From positions 1 to 64,000 of the forward strand of contig JBNKIW010000011.1 in the NCBI GenBank assembly GCA_050290865.1: 64,000 bases of DNA, written 5' to 3'. The translations under genes were made by a program, and so were the position numbers. Shown one piece after another: positions 1-7,533 of this stretch; the first letter of the stretch is position 1, and each line of letters opens with the position of its first letter. Source of the DNA: JARRLC01 sp050290865 (GTDB taxonomy: Bacteria > Pseudomonadota > Alphaproteobacteria > Rhizobiales > Rhodomicrobiaceae). The notes beneath the pieces were generated by a model. The model was not told where the DNA came from, searched no databases, and saw only the letters and a program-made list of their open reading frames with translations.

Positions 1-143
1 GTATTCCTGACAAAGAAACTCTGACCAAGGAGGTTGCTGCGTGGGAGGAGGAACGCAACGCCAGCCACACTAAGGCCAACTGGCGCTTCACCACCGACGA
101 TGCCCGCATCAAGCTGAAGCGCCTCTATCCCCAGTTTGAATGA
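1..143 (+). mobile_element. IS630-family transposase, C-terminal fragment (cut by window edge)
   Basis: Read in the frame that ends at the TGA at 141-143, this gives about 46 residues ending in DARIKLKRLYPQFE. That tail, with the preceding AAWEEERN and ANWRFTTDD stretches, is typical of the extreme C-terminus of IS630-type DDE transposases. The 5' part lies outside the window, so whether the copy is intact cannot be judged. It is followed at once by two large hairpins (153-228 and 242-319). The family call rests on recognising the tail motif only. Confidence 0.75.
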
Positions 144-152
144 ATCGGGCCA

Positions 153-228
153 CTAGTACGCCCCGCAGGAAATCCTGACCCACTTGCCGCACGCTCTCAC
201 GGGATTTCCTGCGGGTTAAGCGTACTAG
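153..228. repeat. Long imperfect palindrome with CTAGTAC / GTACTAG ends
   Basis: The left arm begins CTAGTACG and continues CCCCGCAGGAAATCC. The right arm is GATTTCCTGCGGG, then a 4-nt bulge, then CGTACTAG. The two arms pair over more than 20 bp around a loop of about 27 nt. Its outer sequence and asymmetric 4-nt bulge recur in the next hairpin although the inner stem sequence differs, so the two look like members of one structural class. It lies just outside the transposase stop, so it could belong to the IS end or be an independent small mobile hairpin. Confidence 0.75.
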
Positions 229-241
229 CAAGTTATTGACT

Positions 242-319
242 CTAGTACAGCTTTTCCGAGGCAAGTTCGCTTACGCACTCGCGAAGAATGGGGTGCGAAC
301 TTGCCTCGGGCTGTACTAG
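242..319. repeat. Second long palindrome with CTAGTAC / GTACTAG ends
   Basis: The left arm is CTAGTACAGC, then a TTTT bulge, then CCGAGGCAAGTTCGC. The right arm is GCGAACTTGCCTCGG-GCTGTACTAG. The stem is about 24 bp with a single 4-nt asymmetric bulge and a loop near 24 nt. The architecture matches the 153-228 palindrome. A half copy of its stem (TAGTAC, GCCCGAGGCAA) recurs at 1544-1562 upstream of thyA. Confidence 0.75.
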
Positions 320-552
320 CCACCGTGAGGGTGCTTGCAAATTGGTAACACTCGCGACAGATAGTGCTGCAAGTGAAGGGAAGCGTCGCATGCTGCCCCT
401 GACGGCCAGCCGCTCCCGAGGACAGGGCGGCCACGCCGTCACAAAGGATCGCGGAGCCTGAGAGCCTTCGCATCCCCCGCCTGCTGGCAGGCGATACCGG
501 ACCAACGAAGCCGCAACCAAGGTTGCAGCCTCTCTTGCGAGGAGGTGAAGCA
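320..552 (+). other. corA leader region, no recognised element
   Basis: This stretch of about 230 nt separates the second hairpin from corA and holds no convincing ORF. It is GC-rich with several short dyads (for example GCCTCTCTTGCGAGG near 530-544). I looked for the conserved cores of magnesium and cobalamin riboswitches and did not find them. It ends with a strong Shine-Dalgarno sequence, AGGAGGTG, at about 540-547. Confidence 0.35.
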
Positions 553-1509
553 ATGATCACGGCTTACATGCGCAGGAACGGCGCGCTGGCGTCGAGCGAG
601 GTCACGCCGGGCCAGGACGTGCCGCTCGAGGCCGTGTGGATCGATATGCTCACGCCGACCCGGCAGGAGGAGATCATCCTGGAACGCCAACTCGGCATTC
701 ACCTTCCCAGCCGCGAGGACATGCGCGAGATCGAGGTCTCCAGCCGCCTCTACCAGGAAAACGGCGCGATGTTCATGACGGCGACGGTGCTGACCCAGGG
801 CGACACCGCCCTGCCGGAGACCGAGCCGGTGACGTTCATCCTCGTCGGCCACCGGCTCATCACCATCCGTTTCGCCGATCCGCAGCCCTTTCAGGTGTTC
901 ACGGCGCAGGTCCAGCGTCTGCCGGAGGTGGGCCAGTCGGGTGAAACGCTGCTGACGGGGCTTCTCGACGCGATCATCGACCGCATCGCCGACATTCTCG
1001 AACGCGTGCAGCATGAAATGAACCAGGTGTCGCGCAGCGTCTTCTCGCGCGACAAAACGGATTACGAGGAAATCCTGCGCAAGATCGGCCTGGCCGAGGC
1101 GCTGACCTCGCGCGCCCGCGAAAGCCTTGTGAGTATCGGGCGCGTGCTGTCGTTCCTCAGCCGCCCGTCGGAGCTCAAACCGTCGAAGGCCCTGGCACGG
1201 GCGCTGAAGACGCTGCACCGCGACGTGCTGGCGCTTTCGGATCACTCGACGTTTCTGGCCAACAACATCACCTTCATGCTCAATACCGTGCTCGGCATGT
1301 CGAGCATCGAACAGACCGACATCATCAAGACTTTCTCCGTTGCCGCTGTTGTCTTCCTGCCGCCGACGTTGATCGCCAGTATTTATGGGATGAACTTCGA
1401 GATCATGCCAGAATTGAAATGGTTTGCCGGCTATCCAATATCACTAATACTGATGATCATTTCCGCAATATTGCCCTACATCTATTTCAAGCGCAAAGGC
1501 TGGCTGTAG
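553..1509 (+). CDS. corA: CorA-family magnesium/cobalt transporter
   Basis: Inner-membrane Mg2+ (Co2+) channel of the CorA/2-TM-GxN family. From the ATG at 553 the product is 318 residues, close to the family norm. The long N-terminal region is the cytoplasmic funnel. The signature YGMNF lies about 40 residues from the end, between the two C-terminal membrane helices, and the protein ends in the usual basic tail (FKRKGWL). The start at 553 is preferred over the in-frame alternative at 523 because AGGAGGTG sits 5-6 nt upstream. It is flanked by repeat hairpins upstream and thyA downstream, and appears monocistronic. Confidence 0.93.
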   Translation: MITAYMRRNGALASSEVTPGQDVPLEAVWIDMLTPTRQEEIILERQLGIHLPSREDMREIEVSSRLYQENGAMFMTATVLTQGDTALPETEPVTFILVGHRLITIRFADPQPFQVFTAQVQRLPEVGQSGETLLTGLLDAIIDRIADILERVQHEMNQVSRSVFSRDKTDYEEILRKIGLAEALTSRARESLVSIGRVLSFLSRPSELKPSKALARALKTLHRDVLALSDHSTFLANNITFMLNTVLGMSSIEQTDIIKTFSVAAVVFLPPTLIASIYGMNFEIMPELKWFAGYPISLILMIISAILPYIYFKRKGWL

Positions 1510-1543
1510 ACCCGCGACTCGCGGTAAAGCATGTCTGGGGTGT

Positions 1544-1562
1544 TAGTACGCCCGAGGCAACG
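1544..1562. repeat. Half copy of the CTAGTAC hairpin stem
   Basis: The sequence TAGTACGCCCGAGGCAA matches the outer stem of the 242-319 palindrome (TAGTACAGCCCGAGGCAA on the reverse strand) with one missing base. It lies in the corA-thyA gap, immediately before the thyA start. It may be a remnant of the same repeat family. The match is short, so a chance origin is possible. Confidence 0.45.
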
Positions 1563-1570
1563 GTGAGGGC

Positions 1571-2365
1571 ATGCAGCAATATCTCGATCTCCTCCGCCAT
1601 GTCCGCGAAAACGGCGTGCGGCGCATGGACCGGACGGGCACCGGCACGCTCGGCGTGTTCGGCTATCAGATGCGCTTCGATCTGGACGACGGTTTCCCGC
1701 TGCTCACGACCAAGAAGCTGCATCTGAAATCCATCATCCACGAACTGCTCTGGTTCCTGTCGGGTTCCACCAACATCGGCTATCTCAAGGAACACGGCGT
1801 GCGCATCTGGGACGAATGGGCGGACGACAAGGGCGAACTCGGCCCGGTCTATGGCCGCCAATGGCGCTCCTGGGCGGCGCCGGACGGGCGCAGCATCGAC
1901 CAGATGGCGGCGCTCGTCGAGCGGCTCAAGGCCGATCCCTATTCCCGCCGCCACATCGTCAGCGCCTGGAACCCCGCCGACATCGACACCATGGCGCTGC
2001 CGCCCTGCCACTGCCTGTTCCAGTTCCATGTCGCCGAAGGGCGGCTGTCGTGCCAGCTCTATCAGCGCTCCGCGGACATCTTCCTGGGGGTACCGTTCAA
2101 CATCGCGTCTTATGCGCTTCTGACGATGATGGTGGCGCAGGTGACGGGCTATACGCCTGGCGATTTCGTCCACACTTTCGGCGATGCGCATCTCTATCTG
2201 AACCACGTCGCACAGGCGGACGAACAGCTTGCCCGCGAGCCACGCGCCCTGCCGCGCATGACGATCAGCCCGGACGTACCCTCGCTGTTCGATTTCTCCT
2301 ATCGCGATTTCCGCCTGGAAGGCTACGACCCGCTTCCGCACATCAAGGCCGCGGTGTCGGTCTGA
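1571..2365 (+). CDS. thyA: Thymidylate synthase
   Basis: Converts dUMP to dTMP using 5,10-methylene-tetrahydrofolate. At 264 residues it has the length of the short bacterial ThyA class. Visible signatures are the N-terminal RTGTGTLGVFG loop, the catalytic cysteine in LPPCHCLFQF, then QLYQRSADIFLGVPFN (phosphate and nucleotide binding), and FGDAHLYLNH. The active-site residues appear intact. It starts with ATG at 1571 and is convergent with the D,D-carboxypeptidase gene, with only about 30 nt between the stops. No dihydrofolate reductase gene, its common operon partner, follows it. Confidence 0.97.
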   Translation: MQQYLDLLRHVRENGVRRMDRTGTGTLGVFGYQMRFDLDDGFPLLTTKKLHLKSIIHELLWFLSGSTNIGYLKEHGVRIWDEWADDKGELGPVYGRQWRSWAAPDGRSIDQMAALVERLKADPYSRRHIVSAWNPADIDTMALPPCHCLFQFHVAEGRLSCQLYQRSADIFLGVPFNIASYALLTMMVAQVTGYTPGDFVHTFGDAHLYLNHVAQADEQLAREPRALPRMTISPDVPSLFDFSYRDFRLEGYDPLPHIKAAVSV

Positions 2366-2394
2366 GCATCCGCAGGGACGATACCCGGCCTGCC

Positions 2395-3954
2395 CTATTC
2401 CGCGCGCACGACCAGACAGTCGATGGACAACCTCTTCAGCTTGGTGCAGGCCGTCCTGGCCTCCGTCCTGGAAAAACGGCCGAAGCGGGCGCGGTAATAG
2501 GATTTTCCATGAACCGTCCCGGCGACGGTCAGTTCGCCATGTCCGCGCACCACCGTTCCCGCCTTGGCAGCGACGGTTTGAAGACGGCCCTTCGCGCCTC
2601 CGATACTGAGATAGGAACCGACCTGGACGTGATACGGCCCGAGCGTGTCCGCCGGAGCGGCGTCCGTGGCGGCCTCGGTATCTCCCTGTTCCGGTGATGC
2701 CTGCTCGCTGCTGGCTGCCGCGCGCGTATCTGCGTCCCCCGATGTGGCGATTGCCATGGAAGCGCCGGCCATCTGCATCTCTTGCAACTGCGCTGCCTGA
2801 CCGCTTTCCCCCTTCTTGATCGACGCCAGCGCCACGGCCAATGTGCGTTCGGCCGCGCCGGGATGGAAGGCAGGATTTCGTTCCGGCAGATCATCGGCGG
2901 CTATCGTCATGGGCCGCGCAACCGGACCCGACTGCAGCGCAATCGCACTCCGCTGGCCGTCCTGCGCCTCAGCCTTGGCCGTTTTCAAGACTTTGGCAAG
3001 CGGACCGCCGCCCTTGAGAGCCACCCTGGCAGGCGGCGTGGCCCCACGCTTTTTCACCGACGCGAGCGTGGCGGCCTTCTTCCACGCCGCATTCAGAAGC
3101 TTGCGCATGCGGGCGTTGCGGGCGCGCGCCGAGCGTCCGCCCAGCACGACCGCGAGCAGGTGCTTGTCACCACGCCGCACGGACGCCAGCAGATTGAAAC
3201 CCGATGCCCGCGTGAAGCCGGTCTTCAGCCCCTCCGTGCCCTTATAGGTGAACAGCAGGCCGTTGTGATTGCGATGCCTCGCACCCGCATAGGAGAAAAC
3301 CTTGGTCTTGAAGATCTTCGACTGTTTCGGAAAGTCCCTCAGCACGCGATGGCCGAGGATGACGAGATCGCGCGCGGTCGTCCGCTGCTTCGAATTGGGC
3401 AGGCCGGAGGCGTTATGGAAGGTTGTGTCCATCATGCCCAGCGCCCGCGCCTTCCTGGTCATCAAGCGAGCAAATTCGGCCTCCGAACCGGCTAAGTTTT
3501 CGGCAATGACCACCGCGGCGTCATTCGCAGACTTGGTGACGAGCGCGTACATCGCCTGGCGCAAGGTGATCGTACTCCCCGCCTTCAATCCAAGCTTGGA
3601 GGGAGACTGCTTGGCGGCGAAGGCGCTCACCTTGAGCTGTGCCTTCGGCGTGAGGCGTCCCTGCTTGATCCGTTCGAACGCCAGAAAAAGCGTCATGACC
3701 TTGGTGATCGAGGCCGGATAGCGCGGCGCGTCGATATTGCTGGAATAGAGGGTACGGCCCGTATGCGCATCCAGCACCATTGCCGCATGCGGCGGCGAAT
3801 AGGCTTTGCGGTGGCGGCGTTTCTTGGCATCGGCGGGCACCACGGCGAGGCTGAGAGCAAGCGCAACCGTCAGCGCAAGCCCGCCCGCCCGCAGAGCAAA
3901 CGCCTGTGCGCGGGTGACCGTCTTTGCCCGGCACATCGCCGCAGAAATGACCAT
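2395..3954 (-). CDS. D-alanyl-D-alanine carboxypeptidase (PBP5/DacF type) with C-terminal SPOR domain
   Basis: Periplasmic peptidase that trims the pentapeptide of peptidoglycan. From the ATG at 3954 (GGGAGGG 5-6 nt upstream on the minus strand) the product is 519 residues. It has an N-terminal signal peptide ending in VVPADA. The penicillin-binding motifs are all present: SITK (SxxK nucleophile), SAN in KSANDAA, and KTG in EGLKTGFT. A long Ala/Gln-rich linker follows. The last 80 or so residues, starting near YHVQVGSYLS, form a SPOR domain, which binds denuded glycan strands at the septum. This suggests a septum-targeted carboxypeptidase. The ORF can be extended to 3984, but that start lacks a better ribosome binding site. 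Confidence 0.92.
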   Translation of the reverse strand: MVISAAMCRAKTVTRAQAFALRAGGLALTVALALSLAVVPADAKKRRHRKAYSPPHAAMVLDAHTGRTLYSSNIDAPRYPASITKVMTLFLAFERIKQGRLTPKAQLKVSAFAAKQSPSKLGLKAGSTITLRQAMYALVTKSANDAAVVIAENLAGSEAEFARLMTRKARALGMMDTTFHNASGLPNSKQRTTARDLVILGHRVLRDFPKQSKIFKTKVFSYAGARHRNHNGLLFTYKGTEGLKTGFTRASGFNLLASVRRGDKHLLAVVLGGRSARARNARMRKLLNAAWKKAATLASVKKRGATPPARVALKGGGPLAKVLKTAKAEAQDGQRSAIALQSGPVARPMTIAADDLPERNPAFHPGAAERTLAVALASIKKGESGQAAQLQEMQMAGASMAIATSGDADTRAAASSEQASPEQGDTEAATDAAPADTLGPYHVQVGSYLSIGGAKGRLQTVAAKAGTVVRGHGELTVAGTVHGKSYYRARFGRFSRTEARTACTKLKRLSIDCLVVRAE

Positions 3955-4697
3955 CAAGACCCTCCCGTTCCGGCGTTGCCGCATAAGTCAAGCCACGCGC
4001 ATGAGCTTATTTGCGCAGGCTTACCAAGCTGTTAACGCCGATCTGACCAATCCCTTGAACGCGGCTGCCCCCTGGCCCATCTAGGCAGACATACCCGGCA
4101 ACGCGTTCCGGCACCTTATCGCAACCGCCACGGCATCGTCTCAGGGAAACTCACAATCTCGTTAAGTGGCCGCGGCATGCCGGGCGCGACGGCAGCGGGA
4201 CACAACGTTAGCGCCCTGGTATGCATAATCAATGTGAAGTTTCTTCGACGGAAGATGCGTATTGACCGCAATAACTTGGGGAAACTATGGATGGGAGGCG
4301 CTCAGTCCGGGCCGGCAGCCCTCCCCTCCGACGCATACCGCCGGGCCGGAGACGCGCGCGCTTCGATTTCCGTTTCCTGGCCCGCGAACACTGTTTTTTT
4401 TTGACAAAAATGCCCTACTATAAGGAGTTGCGCACCGGGTACCGCAGACTATCCACGACCAGGGGAAAGACGTGCAGATTGCCCTTTTTACTGCCCTTCC
4501 GGCGGTGTTATGTTCGCGACCAGGGGAGACTGGCAGTCTACGCATTGAAAGGCGGCAAGAGCCGGCCTACTCTTGTGGGGCAAGAGGCGCATTCCGGGGT
4601 TTGGCAGCAGAATTGCATGCATTTCATGGCGGACATAAGCGAGGGGGCAACGGCTGGCGCAGGCGGGCGCGGAATTGGTGTCGGGGGGGCAATCACG
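3955..4697. other. Long intergenic region between dacF-like gene and clpS
   Basis: About 740 nt between divergent genes. It holds no ORF I trust; the open frames here are short and have no recognisable protein features. A TTGACA box at 4401-4406 follows a run of T, and TATAAG occurs at 4419-4424. The 12-nt spacing is too short for a standard sigma-70 promoter, so the element is not called as one. The region presumably holds the promoters of both flanking genes. Confidence 0.5.
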
Positions 4698-5027
4698 ATG
4701 TCAAAGAAGGACCGCCGCGATGATGACGGAGATGTACGCGGCGGGATCGTCACCAAGACTGAGCCGAAGACGAAACGGCCCAGCCTTTACAAGGTGCTGC
4801 TTCTCAACGACGATTACACTCCGATGGATTTCGTCGTGTACATTCTGGAGCGCTTCTTCAATAAGCCGACCGAGGAAGCGAACCGCATCATGTGGCATGT
4901 GCATCAAAAAGGGGTCGGCATCTGCGGGGTATACACCTATGAGGTGGCAGAGACGAAGGTTGCACAGGTGACCAACTTCTCGCGCCAGCATCAACATCCG
5001 TTGCAGTGTACCATGGAGAAGGAATAG
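4698..5027 (+). CDS. clpS: ATP-dependent Clp protease adaptor ClpS
   Basis: Adaptor that delivers N-end-rule substrates to ClpAP. From the ATG at 4698 the product is 109 residues, the usual ClpS size. It has a charged flexible N-terminus followed by the conserved core: LYKVLLLNDDYTPMDFV, then HQKGVGICGVYTYEVAE. The frame is open far upstream to 4287, but residues before MSKKDRR look random, so the internal ATG is chosen. clpA starts only 7 nt after the stop, giving the standard clpS-clpA operon. Confidence 0.95.
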   Translation: MSKKDRRDDDGDVRGGIVTKTEPKTKRPSLYKVLLLNDDYTPMDFVVYILERFFNKPTEEANRIMWHVHQKGVGICGVYTYEVAETKVAQVTNFSRQHQHPLQCTMEKE

Positions 5028-5034
5028 GACGCCC

Positions 5035-7497
5035 GTGCCCTCGTTTTCGTCCAATCTTGAAGAATCCCTCCACCGCGCCCTCGAATATGCGAACGAGCGC
5101 AGCCACGAATATGCCACGCTGGAGCACCTGCTCCTGTCGCTGGTGGACGACCGTGATGCAGGAGCGGTTATGCGCGCCTGCAACGTCGATCTCGACCTCC
5201 TGCGCGGCAAGCTCATCGACTATCTCGACAATGACCTCGACAATCTCATTGTCGACCAGGAAACGGAGGCCCAGCCCACGGCGGGCTTCCAGCGCGTCAT
5301 TCATCGCGCCGTCGTGCATGTGCAGTCCTCGGGCCGCGAGGAGGTGACCGGCGCCAACGTGCTCGTCGCCATATTTGCCGAGCGCGAGAGCCACGCCGCC
5401 TTCTTCCTGCAGGAACAGGAGATGACGCGATTCGACGCCGTGAATTATATCTCGCACGGCATCGCCAAGCGTCCCGGCATGTCGGAACCGCGCGCCGTGC
5501 GGGGCGTGGACGACGACCAGGCAACCGTGGAGACCGGCGACGACAAGAAGCGTGCGGGCGACGCGCTCGACGTCTATTGCGTCAATCTCAACGACAAGGC
5601 GCGGAACGGCCGTATCGACCCGCTGATCGGCCGGGGCAAGGAAATCGGCCGCACCATCCAGGTGCTTTGCCGCCGCCAGAAGAACAATCCGCTCTTCGTC
5701 GGCGATCCCGGCGTCGGCAAGACAGCCATCGCCGAGGGGCTGGCGCGTATGATCGTGCGCAGCGAGGTGCCCGATGTGCTCACCAACGCCACAATCTTTC
5801 AGCTCGACATGGGCGCCCTGCTGGCGGGCACGCGCTATCGCGGCGATTTCGAGGAGCGGCTGAAGGCCGTCATGCGCGAGATCGAAGCCTATCCGGGCGC
5901 GATCATGTTCATCGACGAAATCCACACGGTCATCGGCGCGGGGGCGACCTCCGGCGGGGCGATGGACGCCTCGAACCTGCTCAAGCCTGCCCTGCAATCG
6001 GGCACGCTGCGCTGCATCGGCTCGACGACCTACAAGGAATACCGCCAGCATTTCGAGAAGGACCGCGCGCTCGTCCGCCGTTTCCAGAAGATCGACGTGG
6101 CCGAGCCGACCGTCACCGACGCCGTCGACATCCTCAGGGGGCTGAAGCCCTATTTCGAGGATTTCCACAAGGTGCGCTTCACCGATGAAGCCATCAACGC
6201 CGCCGTCGAGCTTTCGTCGAAATACATCCACGACCGCAAGCTGCCGGACAAGGCCATCGACGTCATCGACGAGACCGGTGCATCGCAGATGCTGCTGGCC
6301 GCCGACGAACGCAAGGAGGTCATCGGCCTGCACGAGGTGGAGAACACCGTCGCGACCATGGCGCGCATTCCGCCGAAGACGGTGTCGAAGTCCGACGCCG
6401 AGCTGCTGCGCAACCTCGAAGCCGAACTGAGACGCGCAGTGTTCGGGCAGGACAAGGCCATCACCGCGCTGTCCTCGGCGATCAAGCTGGCGCGCGCCGG
6501 ACTTCGTGAACCGGAAAAGCCGATCGGCTGCTATCTCTTCTCGGGGCCGACCGGCGTCGGCAAGACGGAGGTGGCGCGGCAGCTCGCGAAATCGCTGGGC
6601 GTCGAGCTTCTCCGCTTCGACATGTCCGAATATATGGAGCGGCACACCGTCTCGCGGCTCATCGGCGCGCCTCCGGGCTATGTCGGCTTCGACCAGGGCG
6701 GCCTTCTGACCGACGGCGTCGACCAGCATCCCCACTGCGTCCTGCTGCTCGATGAGGTCGAGAAGGCCCACCAGGATCTCTTCAACGTGCTCCTGCAGGT
6801 GATGGATCACGGCAAGCTGACCGACCACAACGGCAAGCAGGTGGATTTCCGCAACGTCGTCTTGATCATGACCACGAATGCGGGCGCCACCGACCTCGCC
6901 AAGGCAGCGCTCGGCTTCAACCGCAGCAAGCGCGAAGGCGACGACGACGAGGCGATCCGGCGGCTGTTCACACCCGAGTTCCGTAACCGCCTCGATGCCG
7001 TGATCAGCTTCCAGAACCTGCCGAAGGAAGTGATCGCCAAGGTCGTCGAGAAGTTCGTCTTCCAGCTCGAAGCGCAGCTGGCCGACCGCAACGTCACCAT
7101 CGAACTGAGCGATGAGGCGAGCAGCTGGCTGATCGAGAACGGCTACGACGAGCAGTTCGGCGCACGGCCGCTCGCCCGTGTCATCCAGGAGCACATCAAG
7201 CAGCCGCTTGCCGAAGAGCTGCTGTTCGGACGGCTGGAGCATGGCGGCACGGTCCGCGTGACGGTCGAGGAAAAGGACGGCGGCAGGAGGGGGCTCGGCT
7301 TCGAGATTATCGAGGCTGAGAAACCCAAGCCGCCCGAAAATGACGGCGGGTCCGAGCCGGACGACGAAGAGGGTGACGCCACCGCCAAGACCGAAGGGTC
7401 AAAACGGCGGTCGAGCTCGAAACGTTCGAAGAAGACGCCGCCGGGCGGCGGCGGCAACCGCAAGAGTCTCGTGCCAAAAGTGCCGCTGTCTCAATAG
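5035..7497 (+). CDS. clpA: ATP-dependent Clp protease ATP-binding subunit ClpA
   Basis: AAA+ unfoldase that feeds substrates to ClpP. It uses a GTG start at 5035 and has 820 residues. The order is an N-terminal Clp-N repeat domain, AAA module D1 (Walker A GDPGVGKTA, Walker B AIMFIDEIH) and AAA module D2 (Walker A GPTGVGKTE, Walker B LLLDEVEKA), then the D2-small domain. An extra tail of about 60 residues follows, first acidic (EPDDEEGD), then Ser/Arg/Lys-rich, then Gly-rich, ending in VPKVPLSQ. Such tails vary among alphaproteobacterial ClpA proteins. It is coupled to clpS upstream. Confidence 0.97.
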   Translation: MPSFSSNLEESLHRALEYANERSHEYATLEHLLLSLVDDRDAGAVMRACNVDLDLLRGKLIDYLDNDLDNLIVDQETEAQPTAGFQRVIHRAVVHVQSSGREEVTGANVLVAIFAERESHAAFFLQEQEMTRFDAVNYISHGIAKRPGMSEPRAVRGVDDDQATVETGDDKKRAGDALDVYCVNLNDKARNGRIDPLIGRGKEIGRTIQVLCRRQKNNPLFVGDPGVGKTAIAEGLARMIVRSEVPDVLTNATIFQLDMGALLAGTRYRGDFEERLKAVMREIEAYPGAIMFIDEIHTVIGAGATSGGAMDASNLLKPALQSGTLRCIGSTTYKEYRQHFEKDRALVRRFQKIDVAEPTVTDAVDILRGLKPYFEDFHKVRFTDEAINAAVELSSKYIHDRKLPDKAIDVIDETGASQMLLAADERKEVIGLHEVENTVATMARIPPKTVSKSDAELLRNLEAELRRAVFGQDKAITALSSAIKLARAGLREPEKPIGCYLFSGPTGVGKTEVARQLAKSLGVELLRFDMSEYMERHTVSRLIGAPPGYVGFDQGGLLTDGVDQHPHCVLLLDEVEKAHQDLFNVLLQVMDHGKLTDHNGKQVDFRNVVLIMTTNAGATDLAKAALGFNRSKREGDDDEAIRRLFTPEFRNRLDAVISFQNLPKEVIAKVVEKFVFQLEAQLADRNVTIELSDEASSWLIENGYDEQFGARPLARVIQEHIKQPLAEELLFGRLEHGGTVRVTVEEKDGGRRGLGFEIIEAEKPKPPENDGGSEPDDEEGDATAKTEGSKRRSSSKRSKKTPPGGGGNRKSLVPKVPLSQ

Positions 7498-7533
7498 GGA
7501 TGCGGCGAAGCGTCTGGCGCCAAGCTGCGGACA

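Noticed and set aside
320..552. Possible magnesium or cobalamin riboswitch upstream of corA
   Set aside because: Length and position are suitable, but the conserved cores of these riboswitch classes could not be found.
4401..4424. Possible sigma-70 promoter (TTGACA and TATAAG) upstream of clpS
   Set aside because: The boxes are only 12 nt apart, too short for a functional pair.
4888..7242. 784-residue open frame on the minus strand opposite clpA
   Set aside because: It mirrors a strongly conserved ClpA coding sequence and its translation is rich in His/Asp/Val with no recognisable domain.
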